Shown here in pieces: positions 24,776 to 33,795 of a DNA stretch of 41,760 nt (its first letter is position 1; each line of letters starts with the position of its first letter). A program made the position numbers and the translations under genes. The stretch is from Beijerinckiaceae bacterium (GTDB lineage Bacteria; Pseudomonadota; Alphaproteobacteria; Rhizobiales; Beijerinckiaceae). Under the pieces are notes generated by a model that was given only the letters and a program-made list of their open reading frames with translations, had not been told where the DNA came from and did no database searches. The stretch is from contig CANGTC010000015.1 in assembly GCA_947456505.1 (NCBI GenBank), forward strand, positions 1 to 41,760, read 5' to 3'.

Positions 24776-26530
24776 ATGAATGCGCAATCCAGCAGAAGCT
24801 ATCGGGGGCTCCTCGCAATTCTTACGGCGACCCTTGCCTTTGCAGCTCTGCCCCTGCTCCAGCTCTCCCCCTTCGTGGAATCCTTTCTATACCTGCTGTT
24901 CTTCTGGATCGCTCTGGCGACCTCATGGACAATCCTCAGCGGCTTCACAGGCTATGTCTCCTTTGGGCATGGCGCCTTTTATGGGGCGGGAGTCTACGCT
25001 ACGGCCAATCTGGGACCGCATGCGCCCCTGTGGGCTTGCCTGCTGGCGGGCGGTTTGATTGCTGCTGTTCTGGGGGGCGGCGTGGGCTTCGTCGTCTTTC
25101 GAGTGCGGCGCTTGCGGGGGGAGCTCTTCGCGCTATTAACGCTGGCGCTCGCCATTGTGCTGGCCACCATCATTCTCAACACCCCCATCGATGGCGGGCC
25201 TGGCGTGTCGCTGATGAGCGTGCGCCTGCCAAGAATCTACACCAACCCGTCATCGACCATCTATCTGCTGGGCGCCCTCGTCGCCATGGGGTCCCTCGCG
25301 ACTGCATGGCTCGTGCAATATTCCAGCTTCGGGCGCGGCCTTTTCGCCATCAGCGACGATGAGGATGTGGCGGAAATCCTTGGCGTGCCGACACTTGGCT
25401 TCAAGGTAGCGGCCCTCGCCCTCTCGTCCTTCCTGGCGGGAGTGGCTGGCGCAGTGCATGCGCTGTTCGTCAGTTACGTGACGGTGGGGGAAACCTTCTC
25501 CATCACTGTGCCGCTCTTCGTTCTGCTGATGAGCGTGCTCGGCGGCGCACGGCACTGGCTGGGCCCCGCCATTGGCGCGATTTTCGTCGCCACCCTCACC
25601 AACGCTCTGGTGGGTGGCGACTGGGCGCTTGCAGCCCGCGCGCTCATCGGTGTGAGCCTGATCGTGGCGACGCTCTATTTGCCGGAGGGGGTGATTGGGT
25701 TTCTAGTCCATCGTTTCCGCGCCCGCGCAAAACCGACCACGGCCACCGCGACGATTGTGGCGCCGTCGCAAGAAGCCACAACGAAGCGCCCTGTCGGCGA
25801 CGTATTGCTTCATTGCGACGACGTGCATCTGGCCTTTCGCGGCGTGCGCGCTCTCAATGGAGTGACTTTGGATGTGCGCGAAGGCGAGATCCTCGGTCTT
25901 GTCGGCCCCAACGGCTCGGGCAAGTCAACGCTCATCAACGTCATAAGCGGTTTCTATAGCCCTAACGCCGGCCGACTCGTCTTCGCAGGCACAGACGTCA
26001 CAGCGGACGCAGGCAACCGAAGGGCCCGCCGTGGCGTCGCCCGCACCTTCCAGATCCCGCGACCCTTCAATCGACTCTCAGTGCTGGATAACGTGGTCGT
26101 CGCCGGGCAATTCGGCGCGCGTAGCCTCGACCATGGCGCGGCGCTGGCTCAGGCGCAGGAATGGCTCAGCTTCGTGGGCCTCCACGCCCGTGCCGAGGCC
26201 TTGCCCAGAGAGCTCAACCTGCATCAGCGCAAGTTCCTCGAATTGGCCCGGGCGCTCGCCTCGGGCGCGAGGTTGATCATGCTGGATGAGGTGCTCGCAG
26301 GCCTGACCCCTGCGGAAATCACCACCGCGATCGACATGGTGCGCAAGATCCACGCGAACGGGGCGACGATCATCTTCGTCGAGCACAACATGCGCGCGGT
26401 GCTCGCACTCACAGATCGGCTGGTAGTGCTCAGTCAAGGGCAGATCATCGCGGAGGGCCATCCGCGCTTAGTGGTGCAGGATCCCCTCGTCATCAGCGCC
26501 TACCTCGGGGATGCCGATGCTCAGCATTGA
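24776..26530 (+). CDS. Fused LivM permease - LivG ATPase
   Basis: The product is 584 residues, joining two usually separate subunits. Residues ~1-320 are the LivM permease: several helices, TILSGFTGYVSFGHGAFYGA near 45-65, and the coupling motif FGRGLFAISDDEDVAEILGV near 185. A linker rich in Thr/Ala (~320-345) leads to LivG: Walker A GPNGSGKST at ~377, FQIPRPFNRLSVLDNVVVAG, then LELARALASGARLIMLDEVL with Walker B, and the H-loop VEHNM. The ABC signature is atypical (ELNLHQRKFLELARAL instead of LSGGQ), as is common in LivG. ATG 24776 follows the LivH stop by one base; the end overlaps livF by 14 bases. Permease-ATPase fusions of this type are known in Proteobacteria. Confidence 0.92.
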   Translation: MNAQSSRSYRGLLAILTATLAFAALPLLQLSPFVESFLYLLFFWIALATSWTILSGFTGYVSFGHGAFYGAGVYATANLGPHAPLWACLLAGGLIAAVLGGGVGFVVFRVRRLRGELFALLTLALAIVLATIILNTPIDGGPGVSLMSVRLPRIYTNPSSTIYLLGALVAMGSLATAWLVQYSSFGRGLFAISDDEDVAEILGVPTLGFKVAALALSSFLAGVAGAVHALFVSYVTVGETFSITVPLFVLLMSVLGGARHWLGPAIGAIFVATLTNALVGGDWALAARALIGVSLIVATLYLPEGVIGFLVHRFRARAKPTTATATIVAPSQEATTKRPVGDVLLHCDDVHLAFRGVRALNGVTLDVREGEILGLVGPNGSGKSTLINVISGFYSPNAGRLVFAGTDVTADAGNRRARRGVARTFQIPRPFNRLSVLDNVVVAGQFGARSLDHGAALAQAQEWLSFVGLHARAEALPRELNLHQRKFLELARALASGARLIMLDEVLAGLTPAEITTAIDMVRKIHANGATIIFVEHNMRAVLALTDRLVVLSQGQIIAEGHPRLVVQDPLVISAYLGDADAQH

Positions 26531-27227
26531 AAACCTCGATGTCTACTATGGCGAGGCGCGCGCACTCGCCAATGTCTCGCTAACCCTGGGCGATGGGGAA
26601 ATCGCCTGCGTGATTGGTCCTAATGGCGCAGGCAAGACGACGCTTGTAAATGCGCTGGCGCGCCTGTTGCCGATACAGACCGGGCGCATTCAGTTCGATG
26701 GAGAGGACATTACCCGTCTCACGCCGCAGGAGCTGGCGGATCGTGGCATCGCTCTGATCCCGGAAGGGCGCCGGCTCTTTACCACGATGACGGTTGAAGA
26801 GAATCTGGAACTGGGATGCTATCGCCCTGCCGCACGCATGCATCGCACCCAAGGTCTCGACCAAATCTACGCCATGTTCCCGATTTTAAGCGAGCGCCGG
26901 TGGCAAATCGCGGGCACCCTATCGGGTGGGCAACAACAAATGGTCGCCATAGGCCGCGCCTTGATGGCTCGCCCGAAGCTGCTTCTCATAGACGAGCCAT
27001 CGCTGGGTCTGGCCCCGCTCATCATCACCCAGGTATTCGAGACGATAAAGGCGATCCACGCCAGTGGCGTCTCCATTCTTCTCATCGAGCAAAATGCGGC
27101 CAAAGCGCTGTCCGTATCCCAGCGCGCCTATGTGCTGGATTGCGGCGCCATTGTCGCGCAAGGCGCGCCAGAGACTTTGCGCCAAAGCCATGAGATCAAC
27201 GCGGCATATTTCGGACATGGTTTGTGA
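26517..27227 (+). CDS. LivF-type ABC transporter ATPase
   Basis: The product is 236 residues from ATG 26517, preferred over 26511 because GGGG then sits six bases upstream. Walker A is GPNGAGKTT at residue ~34, the signature LSGGQQQMVAIGRALMARP near 135, Walker B LLLIDEPSLGLAP and the H-loop LIEQNA. It pairs with the LivG half of the fused protein as the two ATPases of the importer. It overlaps that gene by 14 bases, and is last in the operon. No clear terminator follows. Confidence 0.93.
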   Translation: MLSIENLDVYYGEARALANVSLTLGDGEIACVIGPNGAGKTTLVNALARLLPIQTGRIQFDGEDITRLTPQELADRGIALIPEGRRLFTTMTVEENLELGCYRPAARMHRTQGLDQIYAMFPILSERRWQIAGTLSGGQQQMVAIGRALMARPKLLLIDEPSLGLAPLIITQVFETIKAIHASGVSILLIEQNAAKALSVSQRAYVLDCGAIVAQGAPETLRQSHEINAAYFGHGL

Positions 27228-27782
27228 TGGCGAGCGTTGCACAACTCCAATGCCGCCCGCCGCCAGTGTCTAAGCCTGGTCTAAGGAATACTTTTTGCCA
27301 TGGTCATGTTCAAAATCTTGATGATAAATCTCCCCCATGATCAAGCCAAGCAGTTCGACGATTTTCTGAGTCCACTCCCACCAGCAAAATCCAATTCATC
27401 GATGACGCAACGAGGCCCCCGGGAGATGGATCCCGCAGCGCCTTCCAATCACCCTTCTCGATATTTATCTTCACGAACCGCCACGGTATGAACCGAAAGC
27501 AGCGCTCGACAAGACACCCGAAACGCATGACCGGTTGCGATAATCAGGATAAGTTATCGGATCACCAATTGTTCGTCACAGACGCCATTTTATTTTGCGT
27601 TAACGCGGATTAAAGTTATTTGCGTTACAATATGAGCAACGTCCGGTTAAAAGTTAATTTAACCGCAAGTTGGGGGCCTAACGGGGGTAATGCTACGTCT
27701 TTTTGATTCTTGAGTGATCCGAAAATAAATCAGAGCCGAAGGATTGGTTCAGCCAAGCGTAACCAATCTGCCGCGAGAACAT
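27228..27782. other. Gap with a possible gene fragment and an inverted repeat
   Basis: On the minus strand at about 27310-27528 one frame includes RFVKINIEKGDWKALRDPSP, faintly like the 'KIDVEG.E..AL.G' core of FkbM-type methyltransferases, with the tail continuing in another frame; it could be a decayed fragment, but the match is weak. GGTTAAA (27645-27651) and TTTAACC (27658-27664) form a 7-base inverted repeat around six bases, and TTGCGTTA occurs twice (27595, 27620), 25 bases apart. These probably belong to the promoter region of the following TPR gene. Confidence 0.35.
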
Positions 27783-29513
27783 ATGCAGCATCAAAGCGGG
27801 TTCACAACAACAATGCAGACCTCTGGCGGCAACCCTCCGATCGAAATGCTTCAGACTGCTATAGCCTTTCATCAGAGAGGCGATTTACCGACTGCACTTA
27901 AATTATACTCAATGGTTTTACAGACGGATCCAGAAAATTTTGATGCTCTCCACCTGTCCGGGGTCATCTCATATCAACTTGGCGACCTTGATAACGCGAT
28001 ATTCTGCTTATCAAAGGCAATCAGTGTAAATTATGCTTCCGCCTCCCTACATTTGAACTATGGAGCTGCATTACACCAGGCAAAGCGCTATGGGGAAGCA
28101 TTGGAAAGCTACAACACTGCAATCGCCATAAGTCTTGATAATTCCGACGCATTCTATAACCGCGCGAATCTTTTCTATGAAATGAAACGCTTTGACGAAG
28201 CGCTGGAAAGTTATGATCAAGCTATTGCTATCAACGAGAAACATGCTGATTCATTTTACAATCGCGCCAACACTCTAAGAGAGATCATGCGTTATGAGGA
28301 AGCGTTAAAAAATTACGATCAAGCGATTTCACTCAAAGCGGACTCATGTGTCTACATTAATAACCGTGGCGTGGTGCTTCAGGAAATGCATCGCTATGAT
28401 GAGGCCTTACAATCCTATACTCAGGCCATTTTCACAAAGCCGGATTATACCGAGGCTTACATCAACAGAGGCAACGCGCTCAAAGATTTCAAAAGATTTG
28501 AAGGCGCATGGCAAGCCTATGAAAAAGCGATGTTAATCGAACCGTACGGCGCCGAAGGCTATTGGAATGCCGGATTGTATTTGCTTTTGCAGGGAAATTA
28601 TTCAAAGGGCCTCATTCTGTACGAATCCAGAAAATTTAAGCAAGATCCGTTAGGCAATAGAACATACAATTGCCCCAAATGGGAAGGCGGGCAAAATCTA
28701 TCAGACAAGACGATCCTCGTACACTGGGAGCAAGGGCTCGGCGATACGATACAATTCAGTCGCTACATTTTCGAACTGACGAAAATGGGGGCGACTGTTT
28801 TGTTTGCGCCTCAAAAACCCCTCCAGAAACTCATGTCAATGTTGCAAGCCCCCGTACAAATAGTGAATGTCGAGGACCAATCAATTGTATTTGATTTCCA
28901 TTCTCCACTATTAAGCCTGCCCCTCGCTTTCAACACCGACTCTGAAACAATCCCTCACCAAGTTCCCTATTTGGTCGCGGAAAGTGAATTGTTATCGAAA
29001 TGGAAGAAAGCCATTGGACAGAACGGCTTCAAAATCGGCATCTGCTGGCAAGGCAGCACGGGAAAAGTTGACGCCGGACGATCCTTCGCCGTGAGCCATT
29101 TCGAAAGTTTGTCAAAAATTCCAGGGGTTCGCTTAATTAGCCTCCACAGGGGTGAGGGAGAAGCGCAACTCGAAAATTTGCCTCATGGGATGATGGTGGA
29201 GACTTATCAACTTGATTCGGGATCAGACGCATTTATGGATACAGCGGCTGTGATCAAATGCTGCGATCTTGTCATTTCATCTGATACGGCTGTAGCACAT
29301 CTCGCCGGAGCGCTGGGCGCGAATACCTGGATATTGCTAAAATATGTGCCGGACTGGCGATGGATGCTGGATCGCGATGATAGTCCTTGGTATCCAACGA
29401 TGCGCTTGTTTAGGCAAAATTCCAACGGCGATTGGGATGATGTTTTCTGCAGGATTAAGAACGCTCTCCTTGCGAGTTTGCGCGAGGGCGCGCCTCCCAC
29501 GACCCACCTTTAG
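27783..29513 (+). CDS. TPR-repeat protein with C-terminal GT9-like glycosyltransferase domain
   Basis: The product is 576 residues. About seven tetratricopeptide repeats fill residues ~15-265, e.g. AFYNRANLFYEMKRFDEALE and AYINRGNALKDFKRFEGAWQ. The C-terminal half has TILVHWEQGLGDTIQFSRYI, IGICWQGS and SSDTAVAHLAGALGANTWIL, the pattern of TPR-linked transferases related to LPS heptosyltransferases (GT9). TPRs usually bind the acceptor. Start choice is uncertain: an in-frame TTG at 27744 sits directly on AAGGA, while ATG 27783 has only GAGA upstream; ATG 27813 is also possible. Base composition is clearly AT-richer than in the flanking transporter genes. It faces the OGT-type gene at 29637 tail to tail. 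Confidence 0.8.
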   Translation: MQHQSGFTTTMQTSGGNPPIEMLQTAIAFHQRGDLPTALKLYSMVLQTDPENFDALHLSGVISYQLGDLDNAIFCLSKAISVNYASASLHLNYGAALHQAKRYGEALESYNTAIAISLDNSDAFYNRANLFYEMKRFDEALESYDQAIAINEKHADSFYNRANTLREIMRYEEALKNYDQAISLKADSCVYINNRGVVLQEMHRYDEALQSYTQAIFTKPDYTEAYINRGNALKDFKRFEGAWQAYEKAMLIEPYGAEGYWNAGLYLLLQGNYSKGLILYESRKFKQDPLGNRTYNCPKWEGGQNLSDKTILVHWEQGLGDTIQFSRYIFELTKMGATVLFAPQKPLQKLMSMLQAPVQIVNVEDQSIVFDFHSPLLSLPLAFNTDSETIPHQVPYLVAESELLSKWKKAIGQNGFKIGICWQGSTGKVDAGRSFAVSHFESLSKIPGVRLISLHRGEGEAQLENLPHGMMVETYQLDSGSDAFMDTAAVIKCCDLVISSDTAVAHLAGALGANTWILLKYVPDWRWMLDRDDSPWYPTMRLFRQNSNGDWDDVFCRIKNALLASLREGAPPTTHL

Positions 29514-29636
29514 AACGATTTGCCATTCGACTGAGGACGATGTGGAGCGATATTTTTAAGGCCGAGGTTGCAGAGGATACGATACGGTACGGATTTATTG
29601 TTACAGCCCGGCGCAACAGGGACGCCGCCAGAGTGC

Positions 29637-31505
29637 CTACTTCCTGTTTTTATAATCAAACCACATTTCAAATATTGCTTTTTCAAATTTATGGGCAAAG
29701 CTCTTCGAATTGAAAAGCGGAGAAGCCAATAGCTGATGTCGCAGACTTGATCGCAACTTTGCTAGAAGTTGTAAATCTGATGAAAACATGATCGCCTTTG
29801 ACAGATAGTCATTATCATCGTCAGCAATCCAAGCTGCTTGTCCAGAATTATGTGCTATGGATTCGCCAGTGTGTGTAATAAACCTGTCACCTTTTTTCGT
29901 AAGAAAAGGCACACCCATCCAAAGGGACTGGACGCTGGTGGTGACGCCATTAAAAGGAAATGGGTCGAGGGCTATATCAATCCTGTTATAGGCTTCAAAA
30001 TAACTTCTCAGAGTGCTCGTTCCCTCGAATAACAAGCGCTCCGCTTCTATTCCCAGAGATCCAAACAATGCGACTGTCTCTCTCACAAGGTCGGGATCCG
30101 CCAACTGCGCCGCCCTTAAAAACAACTTTGAACCATCAACCGAAGACAGGATTTTCGCCCACAGCCGTATGACGTTCTCGTTGACCTTGGAAAAATTATT
30201 AAAACATCCGAAGGTCACATAGCCATTTTTGAGAGCCGGAAGCTCGTTGACTTTAACGTCCTCTTCCGGCTGCGTGAAACATATGTAGCATCCAGGTAGC
30301 CGCTTAATTTTTTCAGAGAAATGATGATCTTCATCCGGCGGTGACACGAATGAATCACCAATAAAATAGTCTATCTCCTCCACACCGGTCGTGGCCCAAA
30401 ATCCAAGCCAGGATGCTTGGATCGGGGCAGGTCTTTGGAGGAAGACTGGTAGACGATTCAAAGCGGTATGCCCCGATAGATCGATCAATAGATGCACTCC
30501 GTCATCACGAATTAAATCAGCGGCCTCCTCGTCACTTTTGCCTACCAGACTCTTGTATTCGCTAAATATGTTTTTAAATCTCTTCGTCACGTCATCTTCG
30601 TCAGGATTGTTCGTATATCCAATGAGGCGCAAATTGGATGTATTGAGATTGCAAACAACATTTTCAAGAAAAAAAGCGACCGAATGGCTCCGAAAATCAG
30701 CGGAAACAAATCCAACCTTCAACGTACCTGTGCGTTCTGAAAATTTCCATGTTCGAGAATTTTGCGGCGTCGATTGTTTCACTTTGCGAGCATATAATCT
30801 TGCCTCATTCAATTGATCTTCTGGCGCTATGGCGCTTACATAAGTCATATAAAACAATAAATTACTATGAATTTTAGGAAGATAGTTTTCCAATTGAACA
30901 GCCTGCCGCAATAAATTGATCGCCTCATCAAAACGACAACGATCCGCCAATAAAATCGCCAGGCTGTTATATGCTTGCGGATAATTTCGATCCAGCAAGA
31001 TTGACTGCCGGTAACGCTCCTCAGCTTCAGCGTTGCGATGGCTTACTCGGAGCACATTTCCTAGATGCAGATAGGCGTATGCTGAGTATGGCGCGAGTTC
31101 AATGGCCCGCCGATAACAATCACCCGCCTCGATGAAACGCCTTATTCTAAAAAGAAGATTGCCCAGATTGTTCCACCCCTCATGTGAATGAGGATGGAGG
31201 AAAAGAAATCGGCGATAATGAACTTCTGATTCAGAAAACCGTCCTGCGGACAGCAATAAATTGCCAAGACTACCGTATGGCAGAACAAATTCTGGATTTA
31301 ACTCGATTGTTCTGCGAAATTGAGATTCTGCGCCAGACACATCTCCAAAGCGTTTCAATATGAAACCAACGTTATGCTGAGCCTCAGAAGATTCGGGCCA
31401 TTTTTCCAAAAGTCCATTATAAACCTCCAGGGCCGAATGAAGGTCATCTCGCCTGAGAAGACGCAACGCTTCTCTCAAATCATTTTCGAGGGAAATGCCA
31501 CTCAT
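29637..31505 (-). CDS. TPR-containing O-GlcNAc transferase-like protein (OGT/SPINDLY, GT41)
   Basis: The product is 622 residues. Five to six TPRs (~10-205; e.g. GWNNLGNLLFRIRRFIEAGD) lead into the GT41 catalytic lobes: LKVGFVSADFRSHSVAFFLE near 260, LIDLSGHTALNRLPVFLQRP and PIQASWLGFWATTGVEEIDY, then FGCFNNFSKVNENVIRLWAK, where the lysine corresponds to the UDP-contacting lysine of OGT, and DPFPFNGVTTSVQSLWMGVP near 540. The enzyme should transfer a sugar from UDP- or similar donors to Ser/Thr of proteins. Bacterial relatives glycosylate surface or flagellar proteins. AT-rich composition matches the neighbours, suggesting one acquired island. No strong ribosome site is seen before ATG 31505. 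Confidence 0.88.
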   Translation of the reverse strand: MSGISLENDLREALRLLRRDDLHSALEVYNGLLEKWPESSEAQHNVGFILKRFGDVSGAESQFRRTIELNPEFVLPYGSLGNLLLSAGRFSESEVHYRRFLFLHPHSHEGWNNLGNLLFRIRRFIEAGDCYRRAIELAPYSAYAYLHLGNVLRVSHRNAEAEERYRQSILLDRNYPQAYNSLAILLADRCRFDEAINLLRQAVQLENYLPKIHSNLLFYMTYVSAIAPEDQLNEARLYARKVKQSTPQNSRTWKFSERTGTLKVGFVSADFRSHSVAFFLENVVCNLNTSNLRLIGYTNNPDEDDVTKRFKNIFSEYKSLVGKSDEEAADLIRDDGVHLLIDLSGHTALNRLPVFLQRPAPIQASWLGFWATTGVEEIDYFIGDSFVSPPDEDHHFSEKIKRLPGCYICFTQPEEDVKVNELPALKNGYVTFGCFNNFSKVNENVIRLWAKILSSVDGSKLFLRAAQLADPDLVRETVALFGSLGIEAERLLFEGTSTLRSYFEAYNRIDIALDPFPFNGVTTSVQSLWMGVPFLTKKGDRFITHTGESIAHNSGQAAWIADDDNDYLSKAIMFSSDLQLLAKLRSSLRHQLLASPLFNSKSFAHKFEKAIFEMWFDYKNRK

Positions 31506-32004
31506 CAGATCGGGCCGCCATGCTCTTATAATAGATCAACAAAACTCACCAGCGCTCGCAGGATGATTCATTCATTAAGTTAATGTAAAATAGACCAAAA
31601 CGCCAGAGCAATTTGCGGTTTTGACTGACCGATAAGATGAAAATCAAGGGACCGACCTCCGAAGGACTGAATCATTCTCACTCAATGAATTCTTCTGACG
31701 GAATTCGGCGACAAGTCATTGCGCCGTTAGCTTTATGGCGGTGGCTCAAAACACCTCACATTCATCGCAAGTTGAGGATGCCGGGCCTAAGGCCTCCTAT
31801 TCAGCACGCCGATAAGAAATGGGTTAATTGCATCTGCGGGATGGATTCAAGACATAAAATCATGTTCGTACCAAGCGTAGATCACCTGCAGCAACACACT
31901 TGCCGCATCAGCCAAAAGACGCTAACATTTTTATCGTTGGCTATTTCAGATGGGAGGCGTCTCGATTTCTTCAATTTTTTGTCTTTGGATAAGGGATAAC
32001 ATTA
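31506..32004. other. Gap between divergent OGT-like and DUF707 genes
   Basis: About 500 bases. A plus-strand frame of 120 codons (31637-31999) ends five bases before the next start, but its sequence is low in protein-like pattern and has no clear ribosome site, so it is not called. Promoters for both divergent genes are expected here. Confidence 0.4.
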
Positions 32005-33159
32005 ATGAGCGTCGATCAGCCAGAGTTACAATCTCCCGAAAATTTGATATTATCCAAGGAAAAGCTTGTTTCTAAAACCTGGTCTTTTACGAGCTCTAGC
32101 CGGGGCGTGGTAAGCCCGCATTGCAAATTTCTGATAAGCGGATTTGTCAGCGGTATTCTGGGCCATGGAGCTTGCTGGTGGGAATTCAACGCAAACCAGC
32201 TGTTTTTACGTGACCACACAGATCGTCCTACAGCGGCATTTGATCGTTTTTTCATGGACTCCGCAGGTCATTTGTCCCTAACAGGCAGGTCTTTGTTGGA
32301 TGCTGATCTCATATTTATTCTGAACGAGAGGGCGGCTATCTCTGAAATTTGTGAAGACTCTACTGATGTTTCTTTCATTTCGAAAAACCGGCAATCGCGC
32401 CGGCGTAATTTGGTTGTCATTCGGGCGAATGAAACGTCTGTTCATCCTTCATGGCCGATTGATGTCCGTACCGAGGATAGGAACTGGGATCTATGTACTA
32501 GTTTTTACGGCGATGCTTCTTCATTTCCGATGAATGACTTCGCAGAGTATCAGGTTCTACAAAACAAGAACAGGAAGTGGCCGGCGATCCATAAACTCTT
32601 TCACCGGAATAGTCCCTTGTGGGATTATGATTACTTCCTTTTCCCTGATGATGATATAGACATGTCTTGGGGCTCAATCAATCGCATATTCGACGTATCA
32701 CGAAGGCTCAATCTCCATCTTGCGCAACCGGCCTTGGGAGCCGGAAGTTATTTTTCTTATAAAATTACCTTGCAGAATGAATTATTCAATTTGAGATATA
32801 CGAATTTTATTGAAGCTATGATCCCGCTATTTTCTCGTTTCGCCATGGAAATTTGCGCGCCAACTTTTGCAACATCCCATTCGGGATGGGGACTTGATTA
32901 TGTTTGGTCTTATCTTCTTGGAAACATACCGCGCAGCATCGCCATCATTGATGAGACCCCGGTACTTCATCGGCGGCCTGTCGGCAATAGTTATGACACT
33001 TCAGCCGCTCGTGCTGAAATGTATCGGGTTATGGCTCAATATGGAGCCCCGATTTCCCAAAGCGCTTTTGGGGGTCTTGTGCCATCTGGCTGGCGTCTGA
33101 TCTCCTCAGAGCCAGTCGACGAATGTCTGAGCAATCCGTCAGATAAATCTTTTCGGTAA
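32005..33159 (+). CDS. DUF707-family protein (putative glycosyltransferase-like)
   Basis: The product is 384 residues. NRKWPAIHKLFHRNSPLWDY followed by DYFLFPDDDIDMSW and LNLHLAQPALGAGSYFSY matches the DUF707 pattern ('K....L...W.YD.I..PDDDI....I......Y.L.L.QP.L'). THSGWGLDYVWSYLLG near residue 295 is the second conserved block. The acidic DDD cluster and the fold suggest a metal-dependent nucleotide-sugar enzyme (GT-A-like), but no activity is established for the family. AAGGG lies nine bases before ATG 32005. The gene is AT-rich like the TPR glycosyltransferase genes beside it. The first ~130 residues show no recognised domain. Confidence 0.78.
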   Translation: MSVDQPELQSPENLILSKEKLVSKTWSFTSSSRGVVSPHCKFLISGFVSGILGHGACWWEFNANQLFLRDHTDRPTAAFDRFFMDSAGHLSLTGRSLLDADLIFILNERAAISEICEDSTDVSFISKNRQSRRRNLVVIRANETSVHPSWPIDVRTEDRNWDLCTSFYGDASSFPMNDFAEYQVLQNKNRKWPAIHKLFHRNSPLWDYDYFLFPDDDIDMSWGSINRIFDVSRRLNLHLAQPALGAGSYFSYKITLQNELFNLRYTNFIEAMIPLFSRFAMEICAPTFATSHSGWGLDYVWSYLLGNIPRSIAIIDETPVLHRRPVGNSYDTSAARAEMYRVMAQYGAPISQSAFGGLVPSGWRLISSEPVDECLSNPSDKSFR

Positions 33160-33216
33160 TTTTGCTGGCCGAGCACTGTGTTTTTTGCCAATTTTTTTGA
33201 GACGGAAAAAACATAG

Positions 33217-33795
33217 TTAAAAACTTTGTTTGAATTTAGTTTTTGTCGCAGGGGCAGGCGGAAATGGGGTGATGAAATCGGAGAGTTTTGGGAGGGCGCG
33301 ATCACGATCGGAGAGGACAGGATCCTTAATGGGCCAGGAATAGCCAAAACTGTCGAAGCGTATCCCAAGATCATGGGCGGGTGCGTGAACTGAGGTAACG
33401 TCATAGAGAAGCAGCGCCTCCTCAAGCGCCAGAAACCCATGCGCCAAACCGCTCGGCACGTAAAGCGAAGCGCCTTCCTCCCCGGATAATTCCAGCGCCA
33501 CGCTGCGACCGTGATCCGGACCTGGCCTTAGGTCAACCACCACATCGATAATGCGGCCGGAAAGTACGGTGACGAGTTTGTCGTGACTGTGCGGCGGGGT
33601 CTGGAAATGCATGCCACGTAAGACACCCGTAGCTGAGACGGTGACGAATTGCTCGGTGAAATCATTTCGCAGTCCAGCCGCTGCGAATGCATCTGCATGC
33701 GCGATCTTACGGAAGCTGCCACGATGATCGCGCATGATAGGGCGATGAAGTCGAAACAGGCCAGCAAGACAAAGCGGCTCAAGATCGAACATCAT
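33217..33795 (-). CDS. dTDP-4-dehydrorhamnose 3,5-epimerase family protein (RmlC-like)
   Basis: The product is 192 residues, the normal RmlC length. The cupin core shows RDHRGSFRKIAH, QFVTVSATGVLRGMHFQTPP near residue 48-67 with the catalytic-type histidine, DKLVTVLSGRIIDVVVDLRP and YVPSGLAHGFLALEEALLLY. RmlC-type enzymes epimerise C3/C5 of dTDP-4-keto-6-deoxy-hexoses to make L-rhamnose or related sugars. Its ATG overlaps the stop of the upstream reductase gene (ATGA), so the two are co-translated as a deoxysugar pair. rmlA, rmlB and rmlD are not in view. The C-terminal lysine-rich tail is unremarkable. Exact sugar unknown. Confidence 0.88.
   Translation of the reverse strand: MMFDLEPLCLAGLFRLHRPIMRDHRGSFRKIAHADAFAAAGLRNDFTEQFVTVSATGVLRGMHFQTPPHSHDKLVTVLSGRIIDVVVDLRPGPDHGRSVALELSGEEGASLYVPSGLAHGFLALEEALLLYDVTSVHAPAHDLGIRFDSFGYSWPIKDPVLSDRDRALPKLSDFITPFPPAPATKTKFKQSF

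Noticed and set aside
27310-27528. FkbM-methyltransferase-like fragment
   Set aside because: Only a short and loose match to the core motif, with a needed frame change; noted under the gap but not called as a pseudogene.
31637-31999. 120-codon plus-strand frame before the DUF707 gene
   Set aside because: No ribosome site, no family pattern and unusual residue mix; could be leader sequence only.
33206-33231. AT-rich hairpin between the DUF707 and RmlC-like genes
   Set aside because: AAACA-t-AGTT/AACT-t-TGTTT pairing is weak and the stem overlaps the RmlC-like stop; too unstable to call a terminator.
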